Part shown: positions 52,586 through 61,308 of the stretch, one piece after another
How the letters are laid out: each line of letters begins with the position of its first letter
Numbering within the stretch: the stretch's first letter is position 1
Assembly: GCA_001464695.1 (NCBI GenBank)
Contig: LNDQ01000089.1
Location: forward strand, 1-64,000
DNA length: 64,000 nt
Direction: 5' to 3'
Source: Betaproteobacteria bacterium Ga0077523
GTDB lineage: Bacteria; Pseudomonadota; Gammaproteobacteria; Burkholderiales; Ga0077523
Position numbers and translations under genes: made by a program
The notes under the pieces: model-generated
Told to the model about the DNA's origin: nothing
What the model saw: only the letters and a program-made list of their open reading frames with translations
Database searches by the model: none

Positions 52586-53764
52586 ATGGACGAGGTCGTG
52601 ATCGTCGGTGCCGTGCGCACCGCCGTCGGTAAATTCGGGGGCACGCTCGCGAAGCTGCCCGCGCCACAGTTGGGCGCAGCGGTGATCAAGGCATTGCTGG
52701 CGCGCACCGGCGTCAAGCCGGAGATGGTGAGCGAGGTGCTGCTGGGTCAGGTGCTCGCGGCCGGTTCGGGACAGAACCCGGCACGGCAGGCATCGATCTT
52801 TTCGGGGCTGCCCGACATGGTGCCCGCCATGACCATCAACAAGGTGTGCGGCTCCGGCCTCAAGGCGACCCACCTCGCGGCCCAGGCGATCAAGGCCGGC
52901 GACGCCGAGATCGTGGTGGCCGGCGGCCAGGAGAACATGAGCGCCGCACCGCACGTGCTGGCCAACTCGCGCGACGGCGCCCGCATGGGCGACACCAAGC
53001 TGGTGGATTCGATGATCGTCGACGGCCTGTGGGACGTGTACAACCAGTACCACATGGGCACGACCGCCGAGAACATCGCCAGGAAATGGGGTGTGTCGCG
53101 CGCCGATCAGGATGCATTCGCGGCGGCATCGCAACAGAAAGCCGAAGCCGCGCAGAAAGCCGGCAAGTTCAAGGACGAGATCGTCGGCATCGAGATTCCG
53201 AGCCGCAAGGGCCCGCCGACGATCTTCGACACCGACGAATATCCGAAGCACGGGACCACTGTCGAGACGCTCGCCGGCCTGAAGCCCGCCTTCGACAAGG
53301 AAGGCAGCGTGACCGCGGGTAACGCATCCGGCCTCAACGACGGTGCAGCCGCAGTGCTGATGATGTCGGCCAGAAAAGCGGCCGAGCTGGGTTTGAAGCC
53401 GATCGCCAGGATCAAGGCCTACGCTTCCGCGGGGGTCGATCCGAAAATCATGGGCATGGGGCCGGTGCCCGCCAGCAAGCTGTGCCTGGCGAAGGCCGGC
53501 TGGACGCCGCAGGACATCGATCTCATGGAGATCAACGAGGCCTTCGCCGCCCAGGCGATAGCGGTGAATCGCGACATGGGATGGGACACGGCGAAGGTCA
53601 ACGTGAACGGCGGTGCCATCGCGATCGGTCATCCGATCGGGGCTTCGGGTTGCCGCATTCTGGTGACGCTGCTGCACGAGATGGTGAAGCGCGACGCGAA
53701 GCGCGGCCTCGCCAGCCTCTGCATCGGTGGGGGCATGGGAGTAGCGCTGGCTATCGAAAGATGA
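52586..53764 (+). CDS. phaA: Acetyl-CoA acetyltransferase PhaA
   Basis: 392 residues; ATG at 52586 with AGGAGA upstream. Thiolase catalytic residues: Cys88 in NKVCGSG, His349 in GHPIGASG and Cys379 in CIGGGMG. Overall it closely resembles my memory of Ralstonia PhaA ([41 protein letters not shown]). It condenses two acetyl-CoA to acetoacetyl-CoA, the first step of poly-3-hydroxybutyrate synthesis. phaB and phaC are not next to it, so the pathway is dispersed in this genome. Confidence 0.92.
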   Translation: MDEVVIVGAVRTAVGKFGGTLAKLPAPQLGAAVIKALLARTGVKPEMVSEVLLGQVLAAGSGQNPARQASIFSGLPDMVPAMTINKVCGSGLKATHLAAQAIKAGDAEIVVAGGQENMSAAPHVLANSRDGARMGDTKLVDSMIVDGLWDVYNQYHMGTTAENIARKWGVSRADQDAFAAASQQKAEAAQKAGKFKDEIVGIEIPSRKGPPTIFDTDEYPKHGTTVETLAGLKPAFDKEGSVTAGNASGLNDGAAAVLMMSARKAAELGLKPIARIKAYASAGVDPKIMGMGPVPASKLCLAKAGWTPQDIDLMEINEAFAAQAIAVNRDMGWDTAKVNVNGGAIAIGHPIGASGCRILVTLLHEMVKRDAKRGLASLCIGGGMGVALAIER

Positions 53765-53819
53765 AGCGTACGCGATAGGAGACCGGCTTCGCGGTCTCCT
53801 ATCGCACCTGCGCTTCATC
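53760..53819 (+). terminator. Long hairpin overlapping the phaA stop codon
   Basis: Inner stem GCGATAGGAGACCG/CGGTCTCCTATCGC (14 bp, 6-base loop GCTTCG) and outer stem GATGAAGCG/CGCTTCATC (9 bp) with a short asymmetric bulge. The outer arm includes the last codons and stop of phaA. There is no proper T-run, so it may act as a 3'-end stabiliser or weak terminator before bktB. Confidence 0.65.
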
Positions 53820-53927
53820 TTGATCTGATCGGCACGAAGGGCTTGGGGCGGCCCGGCACCCTTCGTGATGACAACTGCTACGAAACACACCTCGGTTCAA
53901 CCGGGTGTCGACTGAGGAGACAGCATC

Positions 53928-55121
53928 GTGAGCAATGGACGCGAAGTGGTGATCGTCAGCGGTGTCCGCACCGCGATCGGGGATTTTGGCGGCGCGTTGA
54001 AGGATGTCGCGCCGACGGAGCTGGGAGCGCAGGTCACGCGTGAGGCGATCAAGCGGGCGGGTGTCGCGCCCGAGGAGATCGGTCACGTGGTGTTCGGCAA
54101 CGTGATCCAGACCGAACCCAAGGACATGTATCTCGCCCGGGTGTGCGCCATGAACGGTGGCATTCCGAAGGAAGCACCGGCGCTCACGCTGAATCGCCTC
54201 TGCGGCAGCGGCCTGCAGGCGATCATCAGCGCGGCGCAGTCGGTGAAGCTGGGCGATGCCGACGTCGCGCTCGCCGGCGGCGCCGAGAGCATGAGCCGCT
54301 CGGGTTACGTGATGCCTTCTGCCCGCTGGGGTCAGCGCATGGGCGACGGGGCGCTGATCGACTGGATGGTGGGCGCGCTGTCCGATCCGTTCGACAAGCA
54401 GCACATGGGCGTCACCGCCGAGCGCATCGCCGCGAAGTGGAACATCTCGCGCGATGCGCAGGACCAGTTCGCGCTGGAAAGCCATCGCCGCGCCGGCCGT
54501 GCCCTGGCCGAAGGTCGCTTCAAATCGCAGATCCTGCCGATCGAATTGAAGAGCAAGAAGGGACCCGTTGCCTTCGATACCGACGAGCACGTGCGTCCCG
54601 ACGTGACGATCGAGGACATGCAGAAGCTGAAGACCGTGTTCCAGAAGGACGGCAGCGTCACCGCCGGCAATGCGTCCGGCCTGAACGACGCCGCTGCCGC
54701 CGTGGTGCTGATGGACCGCGGCACTGCGGACAAGAAGGGGCTGAAGCCGCTGGCGCGCCTCGTGGCCTACGGCCACGCCGGGGTCGACCCCGCCATCATG
54801 GGCATCGGTCCGGTACCCGCGGTGACCAACGCGATGAAGAAGGCCGGCCTCACGGTGGCGGACATGGACGTGATCGAGTCGAACGAAGCGTTCGCCGCAC
54901 AGGCATGCGCCGTGGCGGCCGATCTCAAGTTCGATCCGGCCAAGGTGAATCCGAACGGCGGCGCCGTGGCGCTGGGCCATCCGATCGGCGCCACCGGTTG
55001 CATCATCACCATCAAGGCGCTCTACGAGCTCGAGCGCATCGGCGGGCGTTACGCGCTGGTCACCATGTGCATCGGCGGCGGTCAGGGGATCGCGGCGATC
55101 TTCGAGCGCGTCGTGCACTGA
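53928..55121 (+). CDS. bktB: Beta-ketothiolase BktB
   Basis: 397 residues from a GTG with TGAGGAG upstream. Catalytic Cys92 in RLCGSG, His351 in GHPIGATG, Cys381 in CIGGGQG. The start (REVVIVSGVRTAIGDFGG) and VVFGNVIQTEPKDMYLARV match Ralstonia BktB, which prefers longer 3-ketoacyl-CoA and supports copolymer PHA. It follows phaA by 163 bp on the same strand. Two thiolases with different chain-length preference are typical of PHA-storing betaproteobacteria. Confidence 0.92.
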   Translation: MSNGREVVIVSGVRTAIGDFGGALKDVAPTELGAQVTREAIKRAGVAPEEIGHVVFGNVIQTEPKDMYLARVCAMNGGIPKEAPALTLNRLCGSGLQAIISAAQSVKLGDADVALAGGAESMSRSGYVMPSARWGQRMGDGALIDWMVGALSDPFDKQHMGVTAERIAAKWNISRDAQDQFALESHRRAGRALAEGRFKSQILPIELKSKKGPVAFDTDEHVRPDVTIEDMQKLKTVFQKDGSVTAGNASGLNDAAAAVVLMDRGTADKKGLKPLARLVAYGHAGVDPAIMGIGPVPAVTNAMKKAGLTVADMDVIESNEAFAAQACAVAADLKFDPAKVNPNGGAVALGHPIGATGCIITIKALYELERIGGRYALVTMCIGGGQGIAAIFERVVH

Positions 55122-55139
55122 CAGCAAGGGCTACATCCT

Positions 55140-55276
55140 TCACCACGAAGGACACAAAGGACACGAAGGCAACACGAAGGAGAGGCGGATTCGGGAGCGA
55201 TCATGGTCCTCGCACCGTCGTTCCTGTGTGTCTACCTTCGTGCCTCCCTTCGTGTCCTTTGTGTCCTTCGTGGTGA
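55140..55276. repeat. Long inverted repeat with 9-nt internal period (AT-shifted version)
   Basis: Arms 55140-55169 and 55247-55276 are perfect 30-nt reverse complements, and weaker pairing extends further inward. Each arm begins TCACCACGAAGGA and repeats CACAAAGGA, CACGAAGG. Compared with the element at 52324 the units differ mainly by A/G transitions. It lies between bktB and the convergent GGDEF-EAL gene, where it could act as a bidirectional terminator. Confidence 0.85.
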
Positions 55277-55310
55277 GAGCAGTTCCGGTAGCGGTTGCCT
55301 TTCCCACCAC

Positions 55311-58300
55311 CTACCGCGCAGTACGCTTCCGGACGAAGTCGGCCAGCGCCTCCGGCGGCAGCGGCCGCGAGAAGTAGTAGCCCTGCCCCTCCTCGCACCC
55401 GAGTTTCTTCAGGAACGCGAGCTGTGCCTCGGTCTCCACACCCTCGGCGATGGTCTTCAAGCCGAGGGTGCGAGCCATCGCGACGATGGCCGCCGTGATG
55501 GCGGCGTCGTCCGCGTCTTCGGTCACATCCTTCACGAAGGAGCGGTCGATCTTCAGGCGATCCAGTGGCAGGCGCTTCAAGTACCCGAGCGACGAATAGC
55601 CGGTGCCGAAGTCATCCACCGACAGCGTGACGCCGAAGGCCTTCAGCCGGTCGAGCGTGCCGCGCACCTCGGCGATGTCGTGCATGATCGACGTCTCGGT
55701 GACTTCGAGTTCCAGGAAGGTGGGTTCGAGGCCGGTCGCCTTCAGCGCATCGGCGACCACGTGTTCGAGTCCGCGTTGGCGGAACTGCACTGCAGACAGG
55801 TTCACGGACACCGGGAAGGGCGGCAACCCCAGTTCCTGCCAACGGCGTGCCTGACGGCACGCGGCGTTGAGTACCCACTCGCCGATCTGCAGGATCAGCC
55901 CCGATTCTTCGGCGATGGGGATGAACGTGGACGGCGCCACCATGCCGAAATCGGGATCGTTCCAGCGCAGCAGCGCCTCGACGCCGATCACGGCGTTGTC
56001 CGCGAGGTCGATGCGCGGCTGGAAGTGGAGTGAGAACTCCTCGCCGGCGATGGCGCGCCGCAACCGCGCTTCGATCTCCACACGCTCGATCACGCGCGCA
56101 TTCATGTCGCGCGTGAAGAACTGGTAGTTGTTCCGACCCACGCCCTTCGCGTGATACATGGCGGCATCCGCGTTGCGCAGCAACGGCGCGCTGTCGGGCG
56201 CGTCGTCGGGGAAGACACTGATGCCGATGGACGGGGTCACCGACAGCTGCGTGCCGTCGACCACGAAGGGTTCGCTGATCACCTCGAGGATCTTGCGTGC
56301 CACGGCCGCGGCCTGCTCCGGTGCGTCGAGATCCTGCAACAGCAGGACGAACTCGTCGCCGCCCTGCCGGCTCACGGTGTCGGCCGCGCGCACGCAACCG
56401 GCGAGGCGGCGCGACACCTGCTGCAGCAGGCGATCGCCGACGTCGTGCCCGAGCGAATCGTTGATGAGCTTGAAGCGGTCGAGGTCGAGGAACAGCACGG
56501 CAAGGCGGGTGCCGTTGCGCAGTGCGAGCGGCATGGCCTGATGCAGACGGTCCTCGAGCAGCGCCCGGTTGGGGAGTCCGGTGAGGAAGTCGTGCTGCGC
56601 CATGTGACGGATGCGCTCCTCCTGCGCCTTGCGCTCGGAGATGTCCTCGAAGATGCCGATGTAGTGCGTGATCTCGCCACCGTCGCTCACCACGGCCATG
56701 ACCTGCACGCGCGCGGGGAACGGGAAGCCGTCGCGGCGCCGCAGCCAGACTTCGCCTTCCCATGCACCGCCCGCGCGCGGCCGGCGCCACATGGCCCGGT
56801 AGTAGTGCTGATCGTGACGGTCCGACTCGAGCTGGCGCGGCATCCGGCCGAGCACTTCCTCCGGCCGGAAGCCCGTGATCGCCGTGAACGCGCGGTTGAC
56901 CGACAACACGCACCGCTCCGGGTCCATGATCATGATGCCCACACGGCTCGCCTCGAACACCTTCGCCGCCAGCCGCAGTTCGTCCTCGGCAAGCTTGCGG
57001 TCGGTGATGTCCAGCACCACGCCGTTGTAGACGATCTCCTCGTCGGTCACCTTGCTCTGGCGGGAGATGCCCTCCCACCAACGGATCGAACCGTCGGGAA
57101 ACATCATCCGCCCTTCGAAGTTCCAGATCGCACCGGTGCGATTGGCTTCATCGATCGACCGGATCCAGCGCTCCCGATCGTCGGGGTGGATGTATTCGGC
57201 GATCCGGTGCGCGTCGGCCGGATCGATGCCGAACACGTCCTTCAGGCGCGGACTGACCCAACGGAAGCCGCGTTCGCCGTTGGTGCGCTCGACCCACTGG
57301 TACAGGACACCCGGAATATTGGCCGCCATGTCGCGCAGCCGAGCTTCACTGTCGCGCAATGCCGACTCGGCACGGGTACGCTCCGTGACGTCCTCGGCCA
57401 TGAACGACGCGCCGTCGACCGTACCGTCGGGGCCGTGGATCGGGGAGAGCGAGACGCGATACAGGTGGCGCCCGAGCGCGGGATCGCCGTACTCCGTGGC
57501 AAGCGAGATCGACTCGCCGTTGAAGACGCGCACGAGCAGGCTCTGGCTGCGTTCCAGATCCTGCGGCACGTGGCGAATGCGTTCGATGACGGAATCGCCC
57601 GGCCCCACCGCCATGCCGTACAGGCGCCGGAACTCGCGGATGTAGGCCGCGTTGCACGCGATGATGCGGCCTTCGCGATCGAACGCGCACATGGGCTGCG
57701 GCAACGCCTCGATCATGCCGTCGAGGCGGGCATGGGCCTGTTCCAGCGCGATGCGCGCCCGATCGGCGTCCGCCTCCGCGGCCTTGCGTGCGGTGAGATC
57801 TCGGCACACCACGAGGTGGACACCCTCCACGACGTTGGCGACGGCCTCGAACTCGACCGGCACCATGCTGCCGTCCTTGCGGCGCAACCAGATCTCGCCC
57901 GAGAGGTGCCCGCGCTGCAGGAATTCGCGCCACATCGCCTGCGCGTCCTCGCGCTGGCTGTCAGGGACCATGTCGAACACGGACAAGGTCGCCAGCTCTT
58001 CGCTCGTGTAGTCGAGCAGCCGCCCGGCCGCGCCGTTCACGTCGAGATAGCCGCCGTGGTCGTCCGCCAGGAATTTCGCCTCCACCGACAGTTCGAACAC
58101 CGCGCGAAAGCGGCGCTGGCGCGCTTCGCCATCGGCTTCGAGCTGCTTGCGCGCGGTGATGTCCCAGGAGTTGCCGACGATGCGACCGATGCCGCCGCCG
58201 GCATCGGCGAGAGGTGTCAGGCGGGTGATCCACCAGCCGGGACGGCCGCCGAATTCGATGTATTCCTCGTACTCGATCGGCGCGCGCGCATCGACGCACC

Positions 58301-58592
58301 GCTGATAGTTCGCGGTCACGCTCGCCGCGTGGGCCGCGGTCAGCACGTGCGGCACCAGGTCCACCGGACGTTTGCCGCGCACGGCACCGTCATGCAGTCC
58401 GGTCGCATCCTCGTGCGAGCGGCTCAGTTCGGCATAGCGAAACTCGCCCTGGGAATCGACGTCGACCACGAAGATGGCCGAGGACACACCACGATAGAGC
58501 GCGTCGCTGAACGCTCGAGCTTCCCGGAGCTGGGCTTCGAGAGCCCGGATCCGGACTGTCTGCGGGTCTTCGGTCTCGACAACTTTCAGCAT
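55311..58592 (-). CDS. Five-PAS diguanylate cyclase/phosphodiesterase (GGDEF-EAL)
   Basis: 1093 residues from the ATG at 58592; no strong ribosome-binding site, and the frame is open further upstream. No membrane segment, so it is cytoplasmic. Five PAS domains at about 25-150, 157-270, 285-405, 415-535 and 540-655 precede GGDEF (about 665-830; intact GGDEF at 744-748) and EAL (about 840-1085; intact EAL at 872-874, DDFGTGYSSL present). Both catalytic signatures look active, so it could make or break cyclic-di-GMP depending on signals at the PAS domains. It is divergent from phaP and may control the surface-structure genes of this window, but no direct link is visible. Confidence 0.9.
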   Translation of the reverse strand: MLKVVETEDPQTVRIRALEAQLREARAFSDALYRGVSSAIFVVDVDSQGEFRYAELSRSHEDATGLHDGAVRGKRPVDLVPHVLTAAHAASVTANYQRCVDARAPIEYEEYIEFGGRPGWWITRLTPLADAGGGIGRIVGNSWDITARKQLEADGEARQRRFRAVFELSVEAKFLADDHGGYLDVNGAAGRLLDYTSEELATLSVFDMVPDSQREDAQAMWREFLQRGHLSGEIWLRRKDGSMVPVEFEAVANVVEGVHLVVCRDLTARKAAEADADRARIALEQAHARLDGMIEALPQPMCAFDREGRIIACNAAYIREFRRLYGMAVGPGDSVIERIRHVPQDLERSQSLLVRVFNGESISLATEYGDPALGRHLYRVSLSPIHGPDGTVDGASFMAEDVTERTRAESALRDSEARLRDMAANIPGVLYQWVERTNGERGFRWVSPRLKDVFGIDPADAHRIAEYIHPDDRERWIRSIDEANRTGAIWNFEGRMMFPDGSIRWWEGISRQSKVTDEEIVYNGVVLDITDRKLAEDELRLAAKVFEASRVGIMIMDPERCVLSVNRAFTAITGFRPEEVLGRMPRQLESDRHDQHYYRAMWRRPRAGGAWEGEVWLRRRDGFPFPARVQVMAVVSDGGEITHYIGIFEDISERKAQEERIRHMAQHDFLTGLPNRALLEDRLHQAMPLALRNGTRLAVLFLDLDRFKLINDSLGHDVGDRLLQQVSRRLAGCVRAADTVSRQGGDEFVLLLQDLDAPEQAAAVARKILEVISEPFVVDGTQLSVTPSIGISVFPDDAPDSAPLLRNADAAMYHAKGVGRNNYQFFTRDMNARVIERVEIEARLRRAIAGEEFSLHFQPRIDLADNAVIGVEALLRWNDPDFGMVAPSTFIPIAEESGLILQIGEWVLNAACRQARRWQELGLPPFPVSVNLSAVQFRQRGLEHVVADALKATGLEPTFLELEVTETSIMHDIAEVRGTLDRLKAFGVTLSVDDFGTGYSSLGYLKRLPLDRLKIDRSFVKDVTEDADDAAITAAIVAMARTLGLKTIAEGVETEAQLAFLKKLGCEEGQGYYFSRPLPPEALADFVRKRTAR

Positions 58593-58768
58593 ATTTTCAA
58601 CATCTTGTACTATTTTCAAACGAGTCAGTGCGACGCGCGAAGAACCCGACACTGCATCTACGGCACGCGGCGGGCGGCCTGAAGCGGGACCCGCAGGCTC
58701 GCAGCGGCGGATCCGCACGCGTTGTGCGCTACACAACCCAAGGCCGGTGCCAGTCGCCAACAAAACCC

Positions 58769-58796
58769 TTGACACAGAGTGGGATCGCCCTAAAAT
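58769..58796 (+). promoter_or_regulatory. Sigma-70 promoter of phaP
   Basis: A consensus -35 TTGACA (58769-58774), 16-bp spacer and -10 TAAAAT (58791-58796). Transcription should start near 58803, directly at the PhaR-like operator. It is the best promoter in the window and fits the high expression of phasins. Confidence 0.8.
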
Positions 58797-58803
58797 CCGC
58801 CCT

Positions 58804-58820
58804 CTGCTGCATTGCAGCAG
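58804..58820 (+). promoter_or_regulatory. PhaR-type operator
   Basis: A perfect palindrome CTGCTGCATTGCAGCAG. Its core CTGC-N3-GCAG (58807-58817) matches the CTGC-N3/4-GCAG consensus known for the PHA-responsive repressor PhaR in Paracoccus and relatives. Position at the likely transcription start fits repression of phaP until PHA granules titrate PhaR away. Confidence 0.65.
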
Positions 58821-58870
58821 AACGACCGCAATCGGCATCCACCCACACGCAAGTCAGGAGTGATGGCCCC

Positions 58871-59431
58871 ATGTACAAATTCCCTGAGCAGTTCTCCGCA
58901 CTGAACAAGGCGAACGTCGACTCCTTCGTCGCCTTCGCCGGCATCGCCAGCACGAGCGCCGAGCGCTTCGTCGAGTTCCAGCTGAAGGCCGCCAAGTCCG
59001 CGTTCGAAGACACGGTGAAGAGCGTCCGCACGGTTACCAGCATCAAGGAACCGCAGGAGTTCCTGCAGTTCGGCACCGCGACCCTGCAACCCGCCACCGA
59101 GAAGGCCGCGGCCTATGCCCGCCAGCTCTACGCCCTCGCATCCGAAAGCCAGAGCGAGTTCACCAGGTTCGTGGACGAACACGTGACGGAGTTCAACAAG
59201 CAGGTCGTGTCGTACCTCGACGAAGCCGCAAAGACCGGTCCCGCCGGCTCCGACGTCGCGGTCGCTGCGGCGAAGTCGGCCGTGGCTGCCGCCAATCAGG
59301 CCTACGACGTGTTCTCGAAGGCCGGGCGCCAGTTCGCCGAAGTCACGGAAACCACGGTCCAGGCTGTCGCCAATGCCGGCGTGCGCGCGGCCAACACCAC
59401 GACGCCCACCAGCAAGAAGAAGGCCGCCTGA
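58871..59431 (+). CDS. phaP: Phasin (PHA granule-associated protein)
   Basis: 186 residues, no signal peptide, Ala-rich amphipathic helices and a Thr/Lys tail (TPTSKKKAA). The phasin_2 pattern is clear: PEQFSALNKANVDSF, SAERFVEFQLKAAKSAFED, KEPQEFLQFGTATLQPATEKAAAYARQLY. It coats polyhydroxyalkanoate granules and controls their size and number. The promoter and PhaR-like operator upstream and the strong terminator after it make it a one-gene unit. Confidence 0.93.
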   Translation: MYKFPEQFSALNKANVDSFVAFAGIASTSAERFVEFQLKAAKSAFEDTVKSVRTVTSIKEPQEFLQFGTATLQPATEKAAAYARQLYALASESQSEFTRFVDEHVTEFNKQVVSYLDEAAKTGPAGSDVAVAAAKSAVAAANQAYDVFSKAGRQFAEVTETTVQAVANAGVRAANTTTPTSKKKAA

Positions 59432-59456
59432 GTCACTTGGAGTCCGCTGTACCGGA

Positions 59457-59487
59457 AGCCCCCGCCTGTCGGGGGCTTTTTGTTTTT
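59457..59487 (+). terminator. Rho-independent terminator of phaP
   Basis: Stem AGCCCCCG/CGGGGGCT (8 bp, 5-base loop) followed by TTTTTGTTTTT, 25 bp after the phaP stop. Confidence 0.9.
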
Positions 59488-59552
59488 CGGGCCACGGGCG
59501 CGTCTGCCGCACGCTCGTAGAATGCCCGCTTTCTCACGGCCCATGAGCGAGC

Positions 59553-61202
59553 ATGTCCGACCTCATTGAATCCACCGCCTGGCGCGCGCTGTCGGCCCAT
59601 CGTGCCGCGCAATCCGGTGTGACGTTGCGAGCGCTGTTCGGCGCGGATCCGAAGCGATTCGAGACGTTCTCGCTGCGATCGGGTGCGCTGTTCCTCGACT
59701 ATTCGAAGCACCCGATCACGCGCGAAACCATGGCCCTGCTGGTGGCGCTGGCCCGCGATCGTGGCGTCGAGCGCTGGCGCGACGCGATGTTCGACGGCGA
59801 GCGCATCAACCACACCGAAGACCGGCCGGTGCTGCATGTCGCCTTGCGCAATCGATCCGATCGCGCCATGCCCGTCGACGGCCGCGACGTCATGCCGGCC
59901 GTGCGCAGCGTGCTGTCGCGCATGCGGACATTCAGCGAAGCGGTGCGCTCCGGCGTGGCCACCGGGCACACTGGCGAACGGATCACCGACGTGGTGAACA
60001 TCGGCATCGGCGGTTCCGACCTCGGCCCGCTGATGGTTTGCGAAGCGTTGCGCCACCATGCGGACCCGCAACACCTGCGTGCGCACTTCGTCTCGAACGT
60101 CGACGACACCCACCTCGTCGAGACCCTCCGCGGGCTCGATGCCCACCGCACGCTGTTCATCGTCGCGTCGAAGACCTTCACCACGCAGGAGACGATGACC
60201 AACGCAGCTTCGGCTCGTGCCTGGCTCGTCGCGAGCCTGCGCGACGAGCGCGCCGTGGCGCAGCACTTCGCCGCGGTGAGCACCAACGTCAAGGCGACTT
60301 CGGCATTCGGCATCGCCCCCGAGCGCGTGTTCGAGTTCTGGGATTGGGTCGGTGGCCGGTACTCGCTCTGGTCCGCCATCGGCCTTGCCATCGCCATTGC
60401 ACTCGGCATGGATCGATTCGAGGAACTGCTGGCCGGCGGCCACGCGATGGACGAGCACTTTCGTACGGCACCGCTGGATGCAAACATGCCGGTGATCCTC
60501 GCGTTGCTCGGGATCTGGCACATCAACTTCCACGACCGCGGCAGCCACGCGGTGCTGCCCTACGATCAATATCTGCATCGGCTACCGGCGTTCCTCCAGC
60601 AGCTCGACATGGAAAGCAACGGCAAGCGCATCGATCGTGCAGGACGCGAAGTGGACTACGCCACCGGGCCGGTGCTCTGGGGCGAACCGGGGACCAACGG
60701 CCAGCACGCGTTCTTCCAGTTGCTGCACCAGGGAACGCACGTGGTGCCAGCCGATTTCATCGTGGCGGCGGAGGGCCCGCACCGCCTGGGCGTCCACCAC
60801 CAGCTGCTGCTCGCCAATTGCCTCGCGCAGACGCAGGCCCTGGCGTTCGGCAAGACCACCGCCGAAGCTCTCGTGGAACTGCGATCGCAGGGCATGACCG
60901 ACGCCGCAGCGCAGGCACTGGCTCCGTACAAGGCCTTCCCCGGCGATCGACCGAGCAGCACGATCCTGCTCGACCGTCTCACCCCGCACAGCCTGGGAGC
61001 GCTGATCGCGCTCTACGAACACAAAGTGTTCGTCCAGGGTGCGATCTGGAACATCGACTCCTTCGACCAGTGGGGCGTGGAGCTGGGCAAGCAACTCGCC
61101 GGACGGGTGTTCGAGGTGCTGGAGGGGCGAGCGCCCGCTGACGCGCTCGACGCTTCGACGCGGGGGCTGGCGGCCCTGATCCGGAGTCGTCCCGGCCACT
61201 GA
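59553..61202 (+). CDS. pgi: Glucose-6-phosphate isomerase
   Basis: 549 residues, full length for the proteobacterial enzyme. Hallmarks: [41 protein letters not shown], the catalytic Glu in [29 protein letters not shown] and the final signature near GVELGKQLA. It interconverts glucose-6-phosphate and fructose-6-phosphate. It starts shortly after the phaP terminator, so it has its own promoter, not visible as a strong consensus. Confidence 0.97.
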   Translation: MSDLIESTAWRALSAHRAAQSGVTLRALFGADPKRFETFSLRSGALFLDYSKHPITRETMALLVALARDRGVERWRDAMFDGERINHTEDRPVLHVALRNRSDRAMPVDGRDVMPAVRSVLSRMRTFSEAVRSGVATGHTGERITDVVNIGIGGSDLGPLMVCEALRHHADPQHLRAHFVSNVDDTHLVETLRGLDAHRTLFIVASKTFTTQETMTNAASARAWLVASLRDERAVAQHFAAVSTNVKATSAFGIAPERVFEFWDWVGGRYSLWSAIGLAIAIALGMDRFEELLAGGHAMDEHFRTAPLDANMPVILALLGIWHINFHDRGSHAVLPYDQYLHRLPAFLQQLDMESNGKRIDRAGREVDYATGPVLWGEPGTNGQHAFFQLLHQGTHVVPADFIVAAEGPHRLGVHHQLLLANCLAQTQALAFGKTTAEALVELRSQGMTDAAAQALAPYKAFPGDRPSSTILLDRLTPHSLGALIALYEHKVFVQGAIWNIDSFDQWGVELGKQLAGRVFEVLEGRAPADALDASTRGLAALIRSRPGH

Positions 61203-61308
61203 CCGCCGCTGGTTTCAAGCGCGCCGCGGCCTCGCCGTAAATAAGGGATCGGACGCCGCGGGTCCGCCGGTTTCCTGACCCGCTGGCGCTACCGGCCATG
61301 GAACCGCC

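Noticed and set aside
54143-55276. Open frame whose end encodes TKD-type repeats in the 55140 inverted repeat
   Set aside because: It is a frame-shifted shadow of bktB running into the repeat; such TKD-repeat peptides are a known artefact of these repeats.
56151-58682. Long plus-strand open frame opposite the GGDEF-EAL gene
   Set aside because: Antisense shadow; the opposite strand has intact GGDEF and EAL motifs.
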